From Candidatus Eisenbergiella intestinipullorum (GTDB taxonomy: Bacteria > Bacillota > Clostridia > Lachnospirales > Lachnospiraceae), in the NCBI GenBank assembly GCA_019119815.1, contig DWWH01000063.1, positions 1-59,806 on the forward strand: DNA of 59,806 nucleotides, written 5' to 3'. Of the stretch, positions 36,077 through 44,671 are shown one piece after another. A program made the position numbers and the translations under genes. Each line of letters starts with the position of its first letter. The stretch's first letter is position 1. The notes beneath the pieces were generated by a model. The model was not told the DNA's origin and searched no databases. It worked only from the letters and a program-made list of their open reading frames with translations.

Positions 36077-37306
36077 TTATTTTCTGACCAGATGACGCGG
36101 AACGCCGTTTACAAACAGAGGCTGAAGCTCGCCCATAATGAGCGGTCTTGCATATTTGATGTAGCCCTCGTTCACATCGCAGCCATCTTCGGTGATCCAC
36201 TCAGCGGGAACCGGTCTTTCCACGTTCGCGATCGCATGAATATCATAAGCGCTGGTACCGCACTGATACGGATCGTCTCCGTTGCGGTTCAGGGTGATCA
36301 TCATGCCGGTCTTTCCTTCCTCAGCAGCCTTCACCGCATCATATCCTACCTGGAACGCCTCGTTAATATCGGTCAGAGAAGCCAGGTGCGTAGCGGCACG
36401 CTGCAGGGTGGAGAACTCTACCGCACGGGTCTTCAGGCCGGTCTCAGCCGCCACCTTGTTGGCAAGGGTAGCCGCACAGCCGGAAAGCTGCTTGTGGCCG
36501 AAAGCGTCCACGAAATCGGAAGCATTTCCCAGCTCGCATACGAAACGGCCATCTGCCAGGGCAACGCCCTCGGATACCGCGATCACAACGGAGGACTTAG
36601 TCGCCGCCAGATATTTTACCTTCTCCATGAACTTGTCCATGTCAAAGGTCACTTCAGGCAAATAGATCGCATCCGGTCCGGAGCAGTCGTCGCCGCGGCT
36701 CAAAGCTGCCGCTGCGGTCAGCCATCCCGCATGACGTCCCATGATCTCCACGATGCAGACGGTGGGCTTCTCTACGCCAAAGGACTCGTTGTCGCGGATG
36801 ATCTCCTTCATGCTGGTCGCGATATACTTTGCCGCAGAACCATAGCCGGGGCAGTGGTCCGTTACAGGCAGGTCGTTGTCAATGGTCTTGGGAACGCCCA
36901 TGAAACGCTGCGGCTTGTTGTGAGCTGCCGCATAATCGGACAGCATCTTCACCGTATCCATGGAATCGTTTCCGCCCGCATAGAACAGGCACTCGATGTC
37001 ATGCTTCTCCATGATCTCGAAAACCTTCTCATACACATCCTCATGGCCCTCGATCTTGGGCATTTTGAAACGGCAGGAGCCGAGGAATGCGGAAGGGGTT
37101 CTCTTCAGAAGCTCAATTCCGGTCTCGTCGTCCAGATATTCGCCGAGATCGATCAGGTTGTCCTGCAGGAAGCCCTGGATTCCGTGTACCATACCATAAA
37201 TCTTCTTTACGCCAAGCTTCTTGGCTGCCGCATACACACCGGCAACGGAAGAGTTGATGACAGCGGTCGGTCCGCCGGACTGTCCCACTACAATGTTTCC
37301 TCTCAT
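36077..37306 (-). CDS. pfp: Diphosphate-dependent phosphofructokinase
   Basis: The 409-residue enzyme has the phosphofructokinase fold: GQSGGPTAVINSS (8-20), GGNDSMDT (111-118, in place of the GGDGS of ATP-type enzymes) and PKTIDND (139-145). Lys140 and Asp114 are the residues associated with diphosphate rather than ATP as phosphate donor. The catalytic Asp is in TIDND; MGRHAGW is the fructose 6-phosphate site. It would run glycolysis reversibly with PPi. Donor preference is inferred from residues only. Confidence 0.88.
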   Translation of the reverse strand: MRGNIVVGQSGGPTAVINSSVAGVYAAAKKLGVKKIYGMVHGIQGFLQDNLIDLGEYLDDETGIELLKRTPSAFLGSCRFKMPKIEGHEDVYEKVFEIMEKHDIECLFYAGGNDSMDTVKMLSDYAAAHNKPQRFMGVPKTIDNDLPVTDHCPGYGSAAKYIATSMKEIIRDNESFGVEKPTVCIVEIMGRHAGWLTAAAALSRGDDCSGPDAIYLPEVTFDMDKFMEKVKYLAATKSSVVIAVSEGVALADGRFVCELGNASDFVDAFGHKQLSGCAATLANKVAAETGLKTRAVEFSTLQRAATHLASLTDINEAFQVGYDAVKAAEEGKTGMMITLNRNGDDPYQCGTSAYDIHAIANVERPVPAEWITEDGCDVNEGYIKYARPLIMGELQPLFVNGVPRHLVRK

Positions 37307-37409
37307 TTTGACATCTCCTTTTTCTTTGTTTGAAGTTTGAATGTCTTCTGCCCTGCCCTTCGGCAGCGGCAGTCTGTCCGGAAAAACAGGCTTTTCCGAA
37401 ATCGTTAAA

Positions 37410-37438
37410 ATTATAGCAGATTCATTTCTTCATTACAA
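37410..37438 (-). promoter_or_regulatory. Promoter of the phosphofructokinase gene
   Basis: Minus-strand TTGTAA (37438-37433), 17-base spacer, TATAAT (37415-37410), about 100 bases before the gene. Confidence 0.75.
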
Positions 37439-37494
37439 GAGGTTTGTCGCAACCCGCCGGCCGTCCTTTTCCGCTGTCTGTCCAGACAGGCGTC

Positions 37495-38853
37495 TCATAC
37501 TCGCTGCCCGACCTGCTCCAGAACTTCCATCAGTTCCTCCTCTGACATTTCCAGAAGCCCTGCGATTTCTTCCGCTCTTCCGTTCTTCCGATAAAGCCGG
37601 ACCGCCGTGCGCTTCCTCTGCTCCAGAAGACGGCCGATCTGCTCCTCCAGATTCTGATTCTCATCCGCAAGACTGCGGTTTGTACTCTCCAGGCTGCGGT
37701 TTGTGCTCTCCAAACTGCGGTTTGCATTCTCCATATACTGTTTTTCGTTTTCAAGGCTTTCCTTTTCATGTTTCAGGCTTTGCGCCTGTTCGGAAAGATT
37801 CTTTACGTCTTCCCTGAGCTGTTCCATCATGCCGAAATATTCGTCACGATCCATTTCTGCAAGAACTCTGCTGAACATACCGATCAACTCCTCCGGTTTT
37901 TTTCTGAAATCCGCAATATCCCTGTAGTATTCCGCGAACTCCGGGAATGCCGCGATCACATGGGCAATGTCTGCGGGATCGTCCGAGCTGAGAAACATAA
38001 GCCATGCTTCCAGCTCTTCCCTTACTTCATGAACAATGGTCCGAAAAATATCCAGCGAAATAAAAATGTATTCCTGCAGAAGATTCAGGGAAAGCCCGGT
38101 ATCAAAGACCTGTGAAGCACGGTGTACATAATGATCTGAATAACGGCAGAAATCGCCGCTGCTCTTTTCCAGGATCACAATCGTATACACCTTTGACAGA
38201 TTGTGATAGGAAAACGGGATCCCTTCCGCCTTTGCCTTCTGTCTTTCCCGGGAATATTGACGCACCACCAGCTCCGAGGAGTAACAGGCCGCGCGCTGTC
38301 CCGGGAAGGCATAAGGGGCCTTCTGGATCTCCACATTGCAGAGCGCTCCGCAGGGCAGTTCCACAAGGATGTCCATGATGACCAGGGACATCCTTTCGTG
38401 AAAGCGCAGGGAATCCGGCGGAAGGACCTGGCGGATCCTTACCTTTTCTCTCAGGATCCCGCTCAGCAGCCGTTCCAGCCGTTCCGGATGAAGCTCGGGA
38501 TTAAAAACAAATTTAAAAAAAGGATCGTAGGTAATCTTCACCCCTCTCTGTCCGGTACAGAAATCAAGGAACTCCATCCTGAGCCGCGGCGGGAAATCCA
38601 GAAAGCGTCCGTAGAGTATGGGGTCCTTCCGAAGCCGTTCCAGAAGCTCTGTCACCTCCCTTCTCTCTTCTCCGGATGCGTTTTCAAACCCGTCCGTCTT
38701 CTCCGCCACGTAATGTGCCCACGGTCTTTTCAGAGCCGGATAATCATAAAACAAGACTGCATCACCCTCCTTTTGGGGCATCCGTTCCAAAATACCGTTA
38801 CAGTTCATTCCGCGCCATTCACAAAGCCGCGCTTCCGGGACAGGATTCCCCAT
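37495..38853 (-). CDS. Rpn-family (PD-(D/E)XK) recombination-promoting nuclease-like protein
   Basis: The 452-residue protein matches the Rpn/putative-transposase nuclease family: YDPFFKFVFNPELHPERLERLLSGIL, then the catalytic-type region MDILVELPCGALCNVEIQKAPYAFPGQRAACYSSELV, where Asp, Glu and Gln follow the D-x(n)-E-x-Q pattern. Most family members are 280-330 residues; this one adds a coiled-coil tail (about 345-430) with heptad repeats of ESTNRSL in three near-identical 21-bp units at about 37675-37735. The physiological role of chromosomal copies is not known. The start at 38853 has only a weak ribosome binding site. Confidence 0.75.
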   Translation of the reverse strand: MGNPVPEARLCEWRGMNCNGILERMPQKEGDAVLFYDYPALKRPWAHYVAEKTDGFENASGEERREVTELLERLRKDPILYGRFLDFPPRLRMEFLDFCTGQRGVKITYDPFFKFVFNPELHPERLERLLSGILREKVRIRQVLPPDSLRFHERMSLVIMDILVELPCGALCNVEIQKAPYAFPGQRAACYSSELVVRQYSRERQKAKAEGIPFSYHNLSKVYTIVILEKSSGDFCRYSDHYVHRASQVFDTGLSLNLLQEYIFISLDIFRTIVHEVREELEAWLMFLSSDDPADIAHVIAAFPEFAEYYRDIADFRKKPEELIGMFSRVLAEMDRDEYFGMMEQLREDVKNLSEQAQSLKHEKESLENEKQYMENANRSLESTNRSLESTNRSLADENQNLEEQIGRLLEQRKRTAVRLYRKNGRAEEIAGLLEMSEEELMEVLEQVGQRV

Positions 38854-39195
38854 TCTTTCAACCTGCAGGAAAATAAATAGAAAAAATCAAGAAAAATAAG
38901 ATAAAGCAGACATGCTGTCATCCGGTTTTACCCATTCCTGACAGCAAAACAGATCGTTCATCCCGGCAAGCGCAGAACCGCTCCCGGGAATCGTGCTGTG
39001 AGATCAGCATAGCATATCCCTTGTCAGAATGCAATCCTTTTTTTCCGCCGACGGCCTCATGGAGTTACGACTCAGCCAGGTCTGCGCATTCCCTGCGCAG
39101 ACCGTACGAAAACAGGCCGGCTGGAAGGAAAAGCCCTGCTCTGAATCCCTCCCGTTTATCGCCGCAGACAATCCGGCATGACGGGCCGATACCTG
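38854..39195. other. Gap with promoter and hairpin between Rpn gene and cytX
   Basis: No gene is supported. A perfect 10-bp hairpin, GGTCTGCGCA/TGCGCAGACC, lies at 39079-39103 downstream of cytX without a T run and may mark the end of the thiamine operon transcript. Confidence 0.45.
39006..39034 (-). promoter_or_regulatory. Promoter of the Rpn-like gene
   Basis: Minus-strand TTGCAT (39034-39029), 17-base spacer, TATGCT (39011-39006). Confidence 0.6.
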
Positions 39196-40377
39196 TCAGG
39201 CTTCCGTCTTTTTACGCCTCTCAAACCCATGGACCAGCAGGCAGATCAGGATCACCGCCGCCATATCCGGCAGAGTATTTCCCACCGGAATATCCACCGT
39301 CATCAGGAAACGGTAGAGCAGGAACCCCACCAGCCAGATTCCCAGATTCTTTCCTCCGAAGTCCTTCTTTTCTTCTTCCTTTTTCAGCAGAAAGGCATCC
39401 GCGATCTGAACTGCGATCATGGGAGCAAAAACGGAGCCGATCAGGTAAAGAAAGTCCGTGATGTCATCCATGGGAAACAGGATGGCCGCCAGGGTTCCGA
39501 TCACCGTCACCACGATCCCGACCTGTTTTCCCTTCCACTTCGGGAAAATGGATTCAAAGGACACGCCGGCGGAATAGGCGTCCAGGAATGTGGTGGTCAC
39601 CGTGGAAAAAATGATGATCAGAAGCCCCGCGATTCCGAGGCCTGCCTTCACCATGATCGCCGCAATATCCGTCTCTCCCGTAAAGATCGCAGCCCCCATC
39701 CCGATGAGATACATCCAGCAGCTTACCAGGCCGTATACGATCACACTGACTGCCGTGGCCTTCACCGGCTTTTGGGCCTCGCGGGTATAATCACTGATCA
39801 CAGGCAGCCAGGAAAGCGGCATTGCCACAGACAGCTCCACGGCCGCACCGAAGGTCATGCCTTCTCCTGCCGCAGCCTGTCCTGTCCCGCCGCCGAAGAT
39901 CACGGCGCACAGCACGATCGTGAGAAGAAACAGCGCAGCCATCGCCACCGTGTTGAGTTTTCCCAGGTTGGTCACACCGACGGCGATCCAAAGAAGGATC
40001 AGCACGCCGATCACAAGACACCACACCCAGGCGCCCGCCCGTACCGTTCCGTTCGCAGCCAGCGCACCGTCATAGATCATGATTCCCGTCCAGCCCACCA
40101 GCTGCAGCACATTGAGGATGGAGAACAGAAGGCCGCCTTTCTTTCCGAAGCTCATCTTCACCGTCTCCATGGCGCTTTTTCCCGTCCTGGCTCCGATCAG
40201 TCCTGCCGCGAACATCATGGTGCAGCCGATGAGGTGTCCCAGTATCACCGCTGCAATGCCCTTTGCCATGCCAAGGGGAGCCAGGTAAGTTCCCGTCAGG
40301 ATTTCCGCGATGGAAACACCTGCGCCGAACCAGATCAGACCGTTTTCAAAAATGGAGGTTTTCCCGCTTTCTTTCAT
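39196..40377 (-). CDS. cytX: Hydroxymethylpyrimidine transporter CytX
   Basis: The 393-residue NCS1-family permease has about twelve helices (starting IFENGLIWFGAGVSIAEILTGTYLAPLG) and lies last in the thiamine cluster. CytX members are known to import hydroxymethylpyrimidine, the substrate of ThiD encoded just upstream. Its ATG overlaps the thiD stop by four bases, so the two are translationally coupled. Substrate assignment rests on the gene neighbourhood plus family. Confidence 0.9.
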   Translation of the reverse strand: MKESGKTSIFENGLIWFGAGVSIAEILTGTYLAPLGMAKGIAAVILGHLIGCTMMFAAGLIGARTGKSAMETVKMSFGKKGGLLFSILNVLQLVGWTGIMIYDGALAANGTVRAGAWVWCLVIGVLILLWIAVGVTNLGKLNTVAMAALFLLTIVLCAVIFGGGTGQAAAGEGMTFGAAVELSVAMPLSWLPVISDYTREAQKPVKATAVSVIVYGLVSCWMYLIGMGAAIFTGETDIAAIMVKAGLGIAGLLIIIFSTVTTTFLDAYSAGVSFESIFPKWKGKQVGIVVTVIGTLAAILFPMDDITDFLYLIGSVFAPMIAVQIADAFLLKKEEEKKDFGGKNLGIWLVGFLLYRFLMTVDIPVGNTLPDMAAVILICLLVHGFERRKKTEA

Positions 40378-41189
40378 TGCTCCGGCCCCTCCTTATAGAT
40401 ACTTCTGATGTCAAAAGCGTGGTCCATAGGCCCGCTGCCCTTTCCCAGATCCAGCATGGCCGCCAGCGCGCCGGAAAGGTAGTCCTTTGCCCGCTCCACC
40501 GCTTCCTCCAGGCAAAAGCCCTTCGCCAGATTGGCCGCAATCGCGCTGGACAGCGTGCAGCCGGTTCCGTGCGTATTCGGATTATCGATCCGCTTTCCAT
40601 AAAACCAGCGGAAGGCTCCGTCCCGGTACAAAAGGTCATTGGCATCGTTATGCTGATGCCCGCCCTTCACCAGAACAGCGCAGCGGCAGGCATCTCCGAT
40701 CAGCGCAGCCGCTTTCTGCATATCTTCCCGCGTCTCTATCCGCACTCCGGCAAGCACCTCCGCCTCCGGGATGTTCGGCGTCAGCACATCCGCCATGGGA
40801 AGCAGCCTGCTTTTCAGAACCGCTACCGCGTCTTCGCTGATCAGCCGTGCGCCGCTGGTAGCGACCATCACCGGATCCACAACGATGTTTTCTGCCCGAT
40901 ATTCCTGAAGCTTATCCGCGATCGCTCCGATCAGGCCGGGTGAAGATACCATACCGATCTTCACCGCATCCGGACGGATGTCCGTAAATACGCAGTCAAG
41001 CTGTTTTCCTAAAAATTCAGGAGATACCTCCATAATTCCCGTTACGCCGGTTGTATTCTGCGCAGTCAGGGCCGTTACCGCACTCATGGCGAACACGCCG
41101 TTTACGGTCATGGTCTTGATATCTGCCTGAATTCCGGCGCCTCCGCTGGAATCGCTCCCAGCGATCGTTAATGCTGTCTTCATCTGCAA
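40374..41189 (-). CDS. thiD: Hydroxymethylpyrimidine/phosphomethylpyrimidine kinase
   Basis: The 271-residue ribokinase-fold enzyme has TIAGSDSSGGAGIQADIKT at the N-terminus and the anion-hole/catalytic segment NPNTHGTGCTLSSAIAANLAKG (catalytic Asp position filled by the conserved Cys of the GTGC motif in this family). It phosphorylates HMP twice to HMP-PP for ThiE. An AAAGGAG site precedes the ATG. The gap to thiE is 114 bases and non-coding, with a short GGCCGGAAG-type inverted segment. Confidence 0.95.
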   Translation of the reverse strand: MQMKTALTIAGSDSSGGAGIQADIKTMTVNGVFAMSAVTALTAQNTTGVTGIMEVSPEFLGKQLDCVFTDIRPDAVKIGMVSSPGLIGAIADKLQEYRAENIVVDPVMVATSGARLISEDAVAVLKSRLLPMADVLTPNIPEAEVLAGVRIETREDMQKAAALIGDACRCAVLVKGGHQHNDANDLLYRDGAFRWFYGKRIDNPNTHGTGCTLSSAIAANLAKGFCLEEAVERAKDYLSGALAAMLDLGKGSGPMDHAFDIRSIYKEGPEQ

Positions 41190-41303
41190 TTTCTCCTTTG
41201 TCTTTTTTTACAGAATCCTCTGCACTAATTTTGTTAAGCGACAGAAGGTGGTGCCCCCGGTCTGCCGCTGCGGCTGCAGCCGCCCCAATGCTTCCGGCCA
41301 TTG

Positions 41304-41951
41304 TCATGCCGGACTTTTCACAATCCTTTCGGCCAGCTCCTTCAGCCGCGCTGCCGCCGCCTGTACATCCTCCTTCGCGAAAACGGCGCTGATGACTGCG
41401 ATCCCGCTGATGCCGCTTTCCTTCAATTCCAGCACATTTTCTTCCGTAATGCCGCCAATAGCAACCGCCGGAATGGGAACCGCGCTGCAGATCCGGCGCA
41501 GCGTCTCATGATCGATCTGTCTGGCATCCGCCTTGGAAGCGGTATGAAAAACCGCGCCTACGCCCAGATAATCCGCTCCGTCCTTCCATGCCTGTACCGC
41601 CTGCTCCTCCGTTCTGGCAGAAACTCCGACGATCTTGTCCGGTCCGAGCCTTCTCCTCGCCTCTTTCGCCTCCATGTCCTTCTGTCCCACGTGGACGCCG
41701 TCCGCATCCAGCAGAACGGCCAGCTCCACGTCGTCATTAATCAAGAACGGCACCCGATATGCCGCACACAGCGCACGGATTTCTTTTGCCTCCTTCACCA
41801 GCGCCTCTCCGGTCAGCTCCTTTTCCCGCAGCTGAATGCAGGTAGCTCCGCCCTTCAGCGCGCTCTCCACCCGTTCCGGAAGCGGTCTTCCCGCTCCCTT
41901 CCCGGAATCCGTCACCGCGTATAGCAGCAGATGTTTTCTGTCAAAGCTCAT
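41304..41951 (-). CDS. thiE: Thiamine phosphate synthase
   Basis: The 215-residue TIM barrel has the family's motifs: LLYAVTD, GGATCIQLREKELTG, INDDVELAVLLDADGVHVGQKDM and GVGAVFHTASKAD followed by IPAVAIGGI. It joins HMP-PP to the thiazole phosphate to make thiamine phosphate. AAGGAGG lies directly upstream. It is 11 bases downstream of thiM. Confidence 0.96.
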   Translation of the reverse strand: MSFDRKHLLLYAVTDSGKGAGRPLPERVESALKGGATCIQLREKELTGEALVKEAKEIRALCAAYRVPFLINDDVELAVLLDADGVHVGQKDMEAKEARRRLGPDKIVGVSARTEEQAVQAWKDGADYLGVGAVFHTASKADARQIDHETLRRICSAVPIPAVAIGGITEENVLELKESGISGIAVISAVFAKEDVQAAAARLKELAERIVKSPA

Positions 41952-41962
41952 CGTTTTCCTCC

Positions 41963-42784
41963 TTACAGAAGCTCCATCCTTCCGCTTTGCTCCAGCTCCT
42001 CTCCGCTCATCAGGCAGACGGCGTCGATGATCCGGGTCCGGTAGCTCGCATTTCCCTCATCCTCCCGCATCCGGCTCCAGGCCAGTTCTCCTGCCAGTCC
42101 CATGGCACAGACCGCAGAAGCGGCCGCCTCCAGAGGCCGTGTTGGATTGGCGGCGAGATAGGCACACATCAGCCCGGAAAGCTGACAGCCCGTTCCGGTT
42201 ACCCGGCTCATCTCCGGTCTCCCGTTTCGGATCACATAACAGCGATCCTGATCGGCAACCAGATCCAGCCTTCCTGTCATGGCGATGATGCAGCCGGTCT
42301 GCGCCGCAAACGCCTTCACGAACGCTGCATCCCGTTCCAGGCCGCTTCCGGTCACCGCATCTTCTTCCTCCGCATCCACGCCTCCCGATGTACGGCGTCC
42401 TTCTGCCAGAGCCCGGATCTCAGAAGCGTTTCCCCGTATGGCGGTGAAGGAAATCTCCTCCATCAGCTTTCCGGCCGCCTCCCTGCGGAAATCGCTGACT
42501 CCCACCCCCACGGGGTCCAGAAGCACGGGATGTCCCAGTTCATTTGCCTTTCTTCCCGCCCGGAGCATTCCCTCCACTCCCGTTCTGTGAAGCTGTCCCA
42601 GATTGAGATCCAGCCCCGCGCAGATGGATGTGACCTGCGCCGCATCCTCCGCTTCGTCCGACATGATCGGCCTCGCGCCGCAGGCCAGCAGTACGTTCGC
42701 TACATCATTGATGGTCACGTAGTTGGTGATACAGTGGATCAGCGGCGCTGTCCGCCTCACATTTTCCAGACATTCCTTCCGCAT
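41963..42784 (-). CDS. thiM: Hydroxyethylthiazole kinase
   Basis: The 273-residue enzyme has PLIHCITNYVTINDVANVLLACGARPIM, VLLDPVGVG and the RGNASEI loop, plus the catalytic RVTGTGCQLSGL motif, all conserved in ThiM. It phosphorylates the thiazole moiety. The ATG ending at 42784 has GGAGGA upstream; the longer frame is not part of the family. It is directly controlled by the TPP riboswitch upstream. Confidence 0.96.
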   Translation of the reverse strand: MRKECLENVRRTAPLIHCITNYVTINDVANVLLACGARPIMSDEAEDAAQVTSICAGLDLNLGQLHRTGVEGMLRAGRKANELGHPVLLDPVGVGVSDFRREAAGKLMEEISFTAIRGNASEIRALAEGRRTSGGVDAEEEDAVTGSGLERDAAFVKAFAAQTGCIIAMTGRLDLVADQDRCYVIRNGRPEMSRVTGTGCQLSGLMCAYLAANPTRPLEAAASAVCAMGLAGELAWSRMREDEGNASYRTRIIDAVCLMSGEELEQSGRMELL

Positions 42785-42826
42785 GTCTCCTCCTTCTCCG
42801 CCCAGGCTCCGCCTGGCCTGTCGCAC

Positions 42827-42858
42827 AAAAAAACGGGCCCCCTCTCTGGGAATACCCG
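42827..42858 (-). terminator. Terminator of the thiM TPP riboswitch
   Basis: On the minus strand CGGGTATTCCC pairs back with GGGGGCCCG and is followed by TTTTTTT (42833-42827). Positioned between the aptamer and thiM, it is the expression platform. Confidence 0.8.
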
Positions 42859-42872
42859 CGTATACAGACCGT

Positions 42873-42962
42873 CTGTTTCCCTACGTTGGCATTACCCAAA
42901 TCAGGTTATGGGTTAAAGCATTCAGCTTACTCTCAGCCTGCTTGATACGCAAGCTCCCCGTT
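42873..42962 (-). ncRNA. TPP riboswitch (THI box) upstream of thiM
   Basis: On the minus strand the sequence shows the thi-box landmarks in order: GGGGAGC, then CTGAGA, then ACCC, ACCTGAT, TGGGTAATGCCA and CGTAGGGAA. It ends shortly before an intrinsic terminator preceding thiM, so TPP binding should end transcription. It begins about 20 bases after the thiW stop, so thiW is outside its control. Confidence 0.95.
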
Positions 42963-42980
42963 TTTATGTTTCTGCCGGAC

Positions 42981-43514
42981 TCAGCCTCCGGCGTGCTGTT
43001 TTGCCTGGGGCTCCAGATTGCCCAGATAGACGTCAAACACCTTCATCCGTTTCATGGCCGTTACCAGCACCGCAGCAAGAATGGTTCCGCCGAAGCTGGA
43101 TACAAAAAACGGAAGGATGAAGCCGTACACCGCGCTCTCGCTTCCCATCAGTCCGACGGCCACCGGCCAGCTCAGCAGCCCTCCGATCACGGATGTGCCG
43201 AACAGCTCTCCCAGATACGCGAACGGCAGATGTTTTCCGTACTTATAAAGCATTCCGCACAGAAAAGCGCCGCACATGGAACCCGGAAAGGCCAGCAGCG
43301 TTCCCGTCCCCAGCAGGTTGCGCAGAAGGCTTGTCACAAACGCCATTCCCACCGCATAAGCCGGTCCAAGGAACACACCGCCCAGAATGTTGATAAAATG
43401 CTGAACAGGAGCACACTTCGATGCGCCTACCGGGATCGAAAGGGGCGAACAGACGATCCCCACCGCCACCAAGATGCCCGCGAGGGCAAGCTTCCTTACA
43501 TTGACATGTTTCAT
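42981..43514 (-). CDS. thiW: Energy-coupling factor thiazole transporter S component ThiW
   Basis: The 177-residue protein is a small ECF S component with about five helices: LALAGILVAVGIVCSPLSIPVGASKCAPVQHFINILGGVFLGPAY is the ThiW signature. The start at 43514 has GGAGGAAG upstream. It lies upstream of thiM and shares its strand but has its own leader. ThiW is thought to bind hydroxyethylthiazole, the ThiM substrate. The ECF ATPases and T component are encoded elsewhere. Confidence 0.93.
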   Translation of the reverse strand: MKHVNVRKLALAGILVAVGIVCSPLSIPVGASKCAPVQHFINILGGVFLGPAYAVGMAFVTSLLRNLLGTGTLLAFPGSMCGAFLCGMLYKYGKHLPFAYLGELFGTSVIGGLLSWPVAVGLMGSESAVYGFILPFFVSSFGGTILAAVLVTAMKRMKVFDVYLGNLEPQAKQHAGG

Positions 43515-43558
43515 TTTCTTCCTCCATTTGTGGTCGATGCTTTCTGGCATCCTCTCAC

Positions 43559-43680
43559 TCCGGAACACGGATTCCCTCGCATGTTGTTTTTGTACGCCCG
43601 CCAAAGGAGGCATGGCAGAACGTACCGTAAAATCCGAACGGCGCTCCCCGCCCGGCAAAACCGTCCTACAGTGTTCCGGA
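43559..43680 (-). promoter_or_regulatory. Structured leader of thiW, long-range inverted repeat
   Basis: Perfect 10-base arms TCCGGAACAC/GTGTTCCGGA (43671-43680 and 43559-43568) enclose 102 bases containing two further stems: GGACGG/CCGTTC and GTACG/CGTAC with an inner CTGCC/GGCGG that pairs through a G-U only in the minus-strand RNA. A TATAAT (43687-43682) with a poor -35 lies at the edge, so part of the outer stem may not be transcribed. It does not resemble the TPP box. Confidence 0.45.
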
Positions 43681-43771
43681 AATTATACTATCACTTTCCC
43701 GTGTTAAAATCAATCTTCAAAATCCGCCCCCCCGGTCTCCGCCGGCGATCCGGACAGGCAGGCCGGGGCAC

Positions 43772-43807
43772 GGTCCGCCGGCCTTTCGGCGGACCGCAGC
43801 GTTTTTT
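43772..43807 (+). terminator. Orphan terminator-like hairpin
   Basis: GGTCCGCCG/CGGCGGACC (43772-43780 with 43787-43795), followed by GCAGCG and TTTTTT. It lies between the divergent thiW and phosphodiesterase genes, with no plus-strand gene upstream to terminate. Confidence 0.45.
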
Positions 43808-43831
43808 CGTGACTTGCCTGTCCTTTTCCGT

Positions 43832-43837
43832 TATAAT
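43832..43837 (+). promoter_or_regulatory. -10 box of the phosphodiesterase gene
   Basis: TATAAT, with TGACTT 16 bases upstream as a possible -35 (43810-43815). Confidence 0.5.
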
Positions 43838-43952
43838 GATCCGGGAAGTTTTTCTTTTCCGCGTTTTCCAAAGCTTCCCGGCCTTCTCCCGCCTTCCGGG
43901 GGCTTGAAAACAGAACAGCATAAAGACAGAATGAAAGAAAGGAACAAAACAG

Positions 43953-44591
43953 ATGAAACTCATGATCGCTTCCGATATTCACGGCTCCGCCCCCTGCTGC
44001 CGCAAAATGCTTGACGCCTTTGACCGGGAGGGAGCGGACCGTCTTCTTCTCCTGGGTGATCTGCTCTATCACGGCCCCAGGAACGATCTTCCTGCAGGCT
44101 ACGCCCCCAAAGAGGTGATCCGGCTCCTGAACGCCCGGAAAAACCGGATCCTGTGCGTGCGCGGCAACTGCGATACGGAAGTGGATCAGATGGTGCTTGC
44201 TTTCCCCATCCTGGCGGAATCCTGCATCCTGTGGCTGGGAAGCCGTATGGTATTCGCCACCCACGGACATCATTTCAATACCGCTTCCCTTCCTCCCCTG
44301 CAGGCCGGAGACATCCTGCTGCACGGCCACACCCATATTCCGGCATGGGAGCCCTTCTTTCCTTCCTGTACCGGAGACGGCCTTTCTCCTTCCGCTGACA
44401 GAGCCGTTCCGGTCACTGCTCCTGCTTTCGCGGCGGAGGCAGGCATCCCGCTCTCTGCGTGCCTCTATCTGAATCCGGGTTCTGTTTCCCTTCCTAAGGA
44501 AAACAGCCCGCGAAGCTATCTGCTTCTGACTGAACATCAGGCGGAATGGAAGACGCTGGAAGGAAAGGGGTATCATAAGATTTCATTCTGA
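43953..44591 (+). CDS. yfcE: YfcE-type metallophosphodiesterase
   Basis: The 212-residue protein has the calcineurin-like motifs in order: MIASDIHG (DxH), LLLLGDLLYHG (GDxxxxG), RGNCD (GNCD), THGHH and HGHTHIP (GHTH). YfcE relatives hydrolyse phosphodiesters with Mn2+. It is longer than the 180-residue E. coli protein because of an extra loop (about 138-163). AAAGGA precedes the ATG. It is monocistronic with a strong terminator. Confidence 0.92.
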   Translation: MKLMIASDIHGSAPCCRKMLDAFDREGADRLLLLGDLLYHGPRNDLPAGYAPKEVIRLLNARKNRILCVRGNCDTEVDQMVLAFPILAESCILWLGSRMVFATHGHHFNTASLPPLQAGDILLHGHTHIPAWEPFFPSCTGDGLSPSADRAVPVTAPAFAAEAGIPLSACLYLNPGSVSLPKENSPRSYLLLTEHQAEWKTLEGKGYHKISF

Positions 44592-44596
44592 AGCAG

Positions 44597-44628
44597 GAGA
44601 CCGGCCGCTTTTCCGGGCGGCCGGTCTC
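44597..44628. terminator. Terminator after yfcE
   Basis: A perfect 12-bp stem GAGACCGGCCGC/GCGGCCGGTCTC (44597-44608 with 44617-44628), shared by the convergent MATE gene. Confidence 0.85.
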
Positions 44629-44671
44629 TTAAAACGGCTGTCATCCCCGTGCTCCCGCACTTTTTTCCCGC

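Noticed and set aside
41017..41307. Minus-strand frame between thiE and thiD with an Ala-rich start
   Set aside because: It overlaps thiD in another frame, and thiD has its own AAAGGAG site and conserved start.
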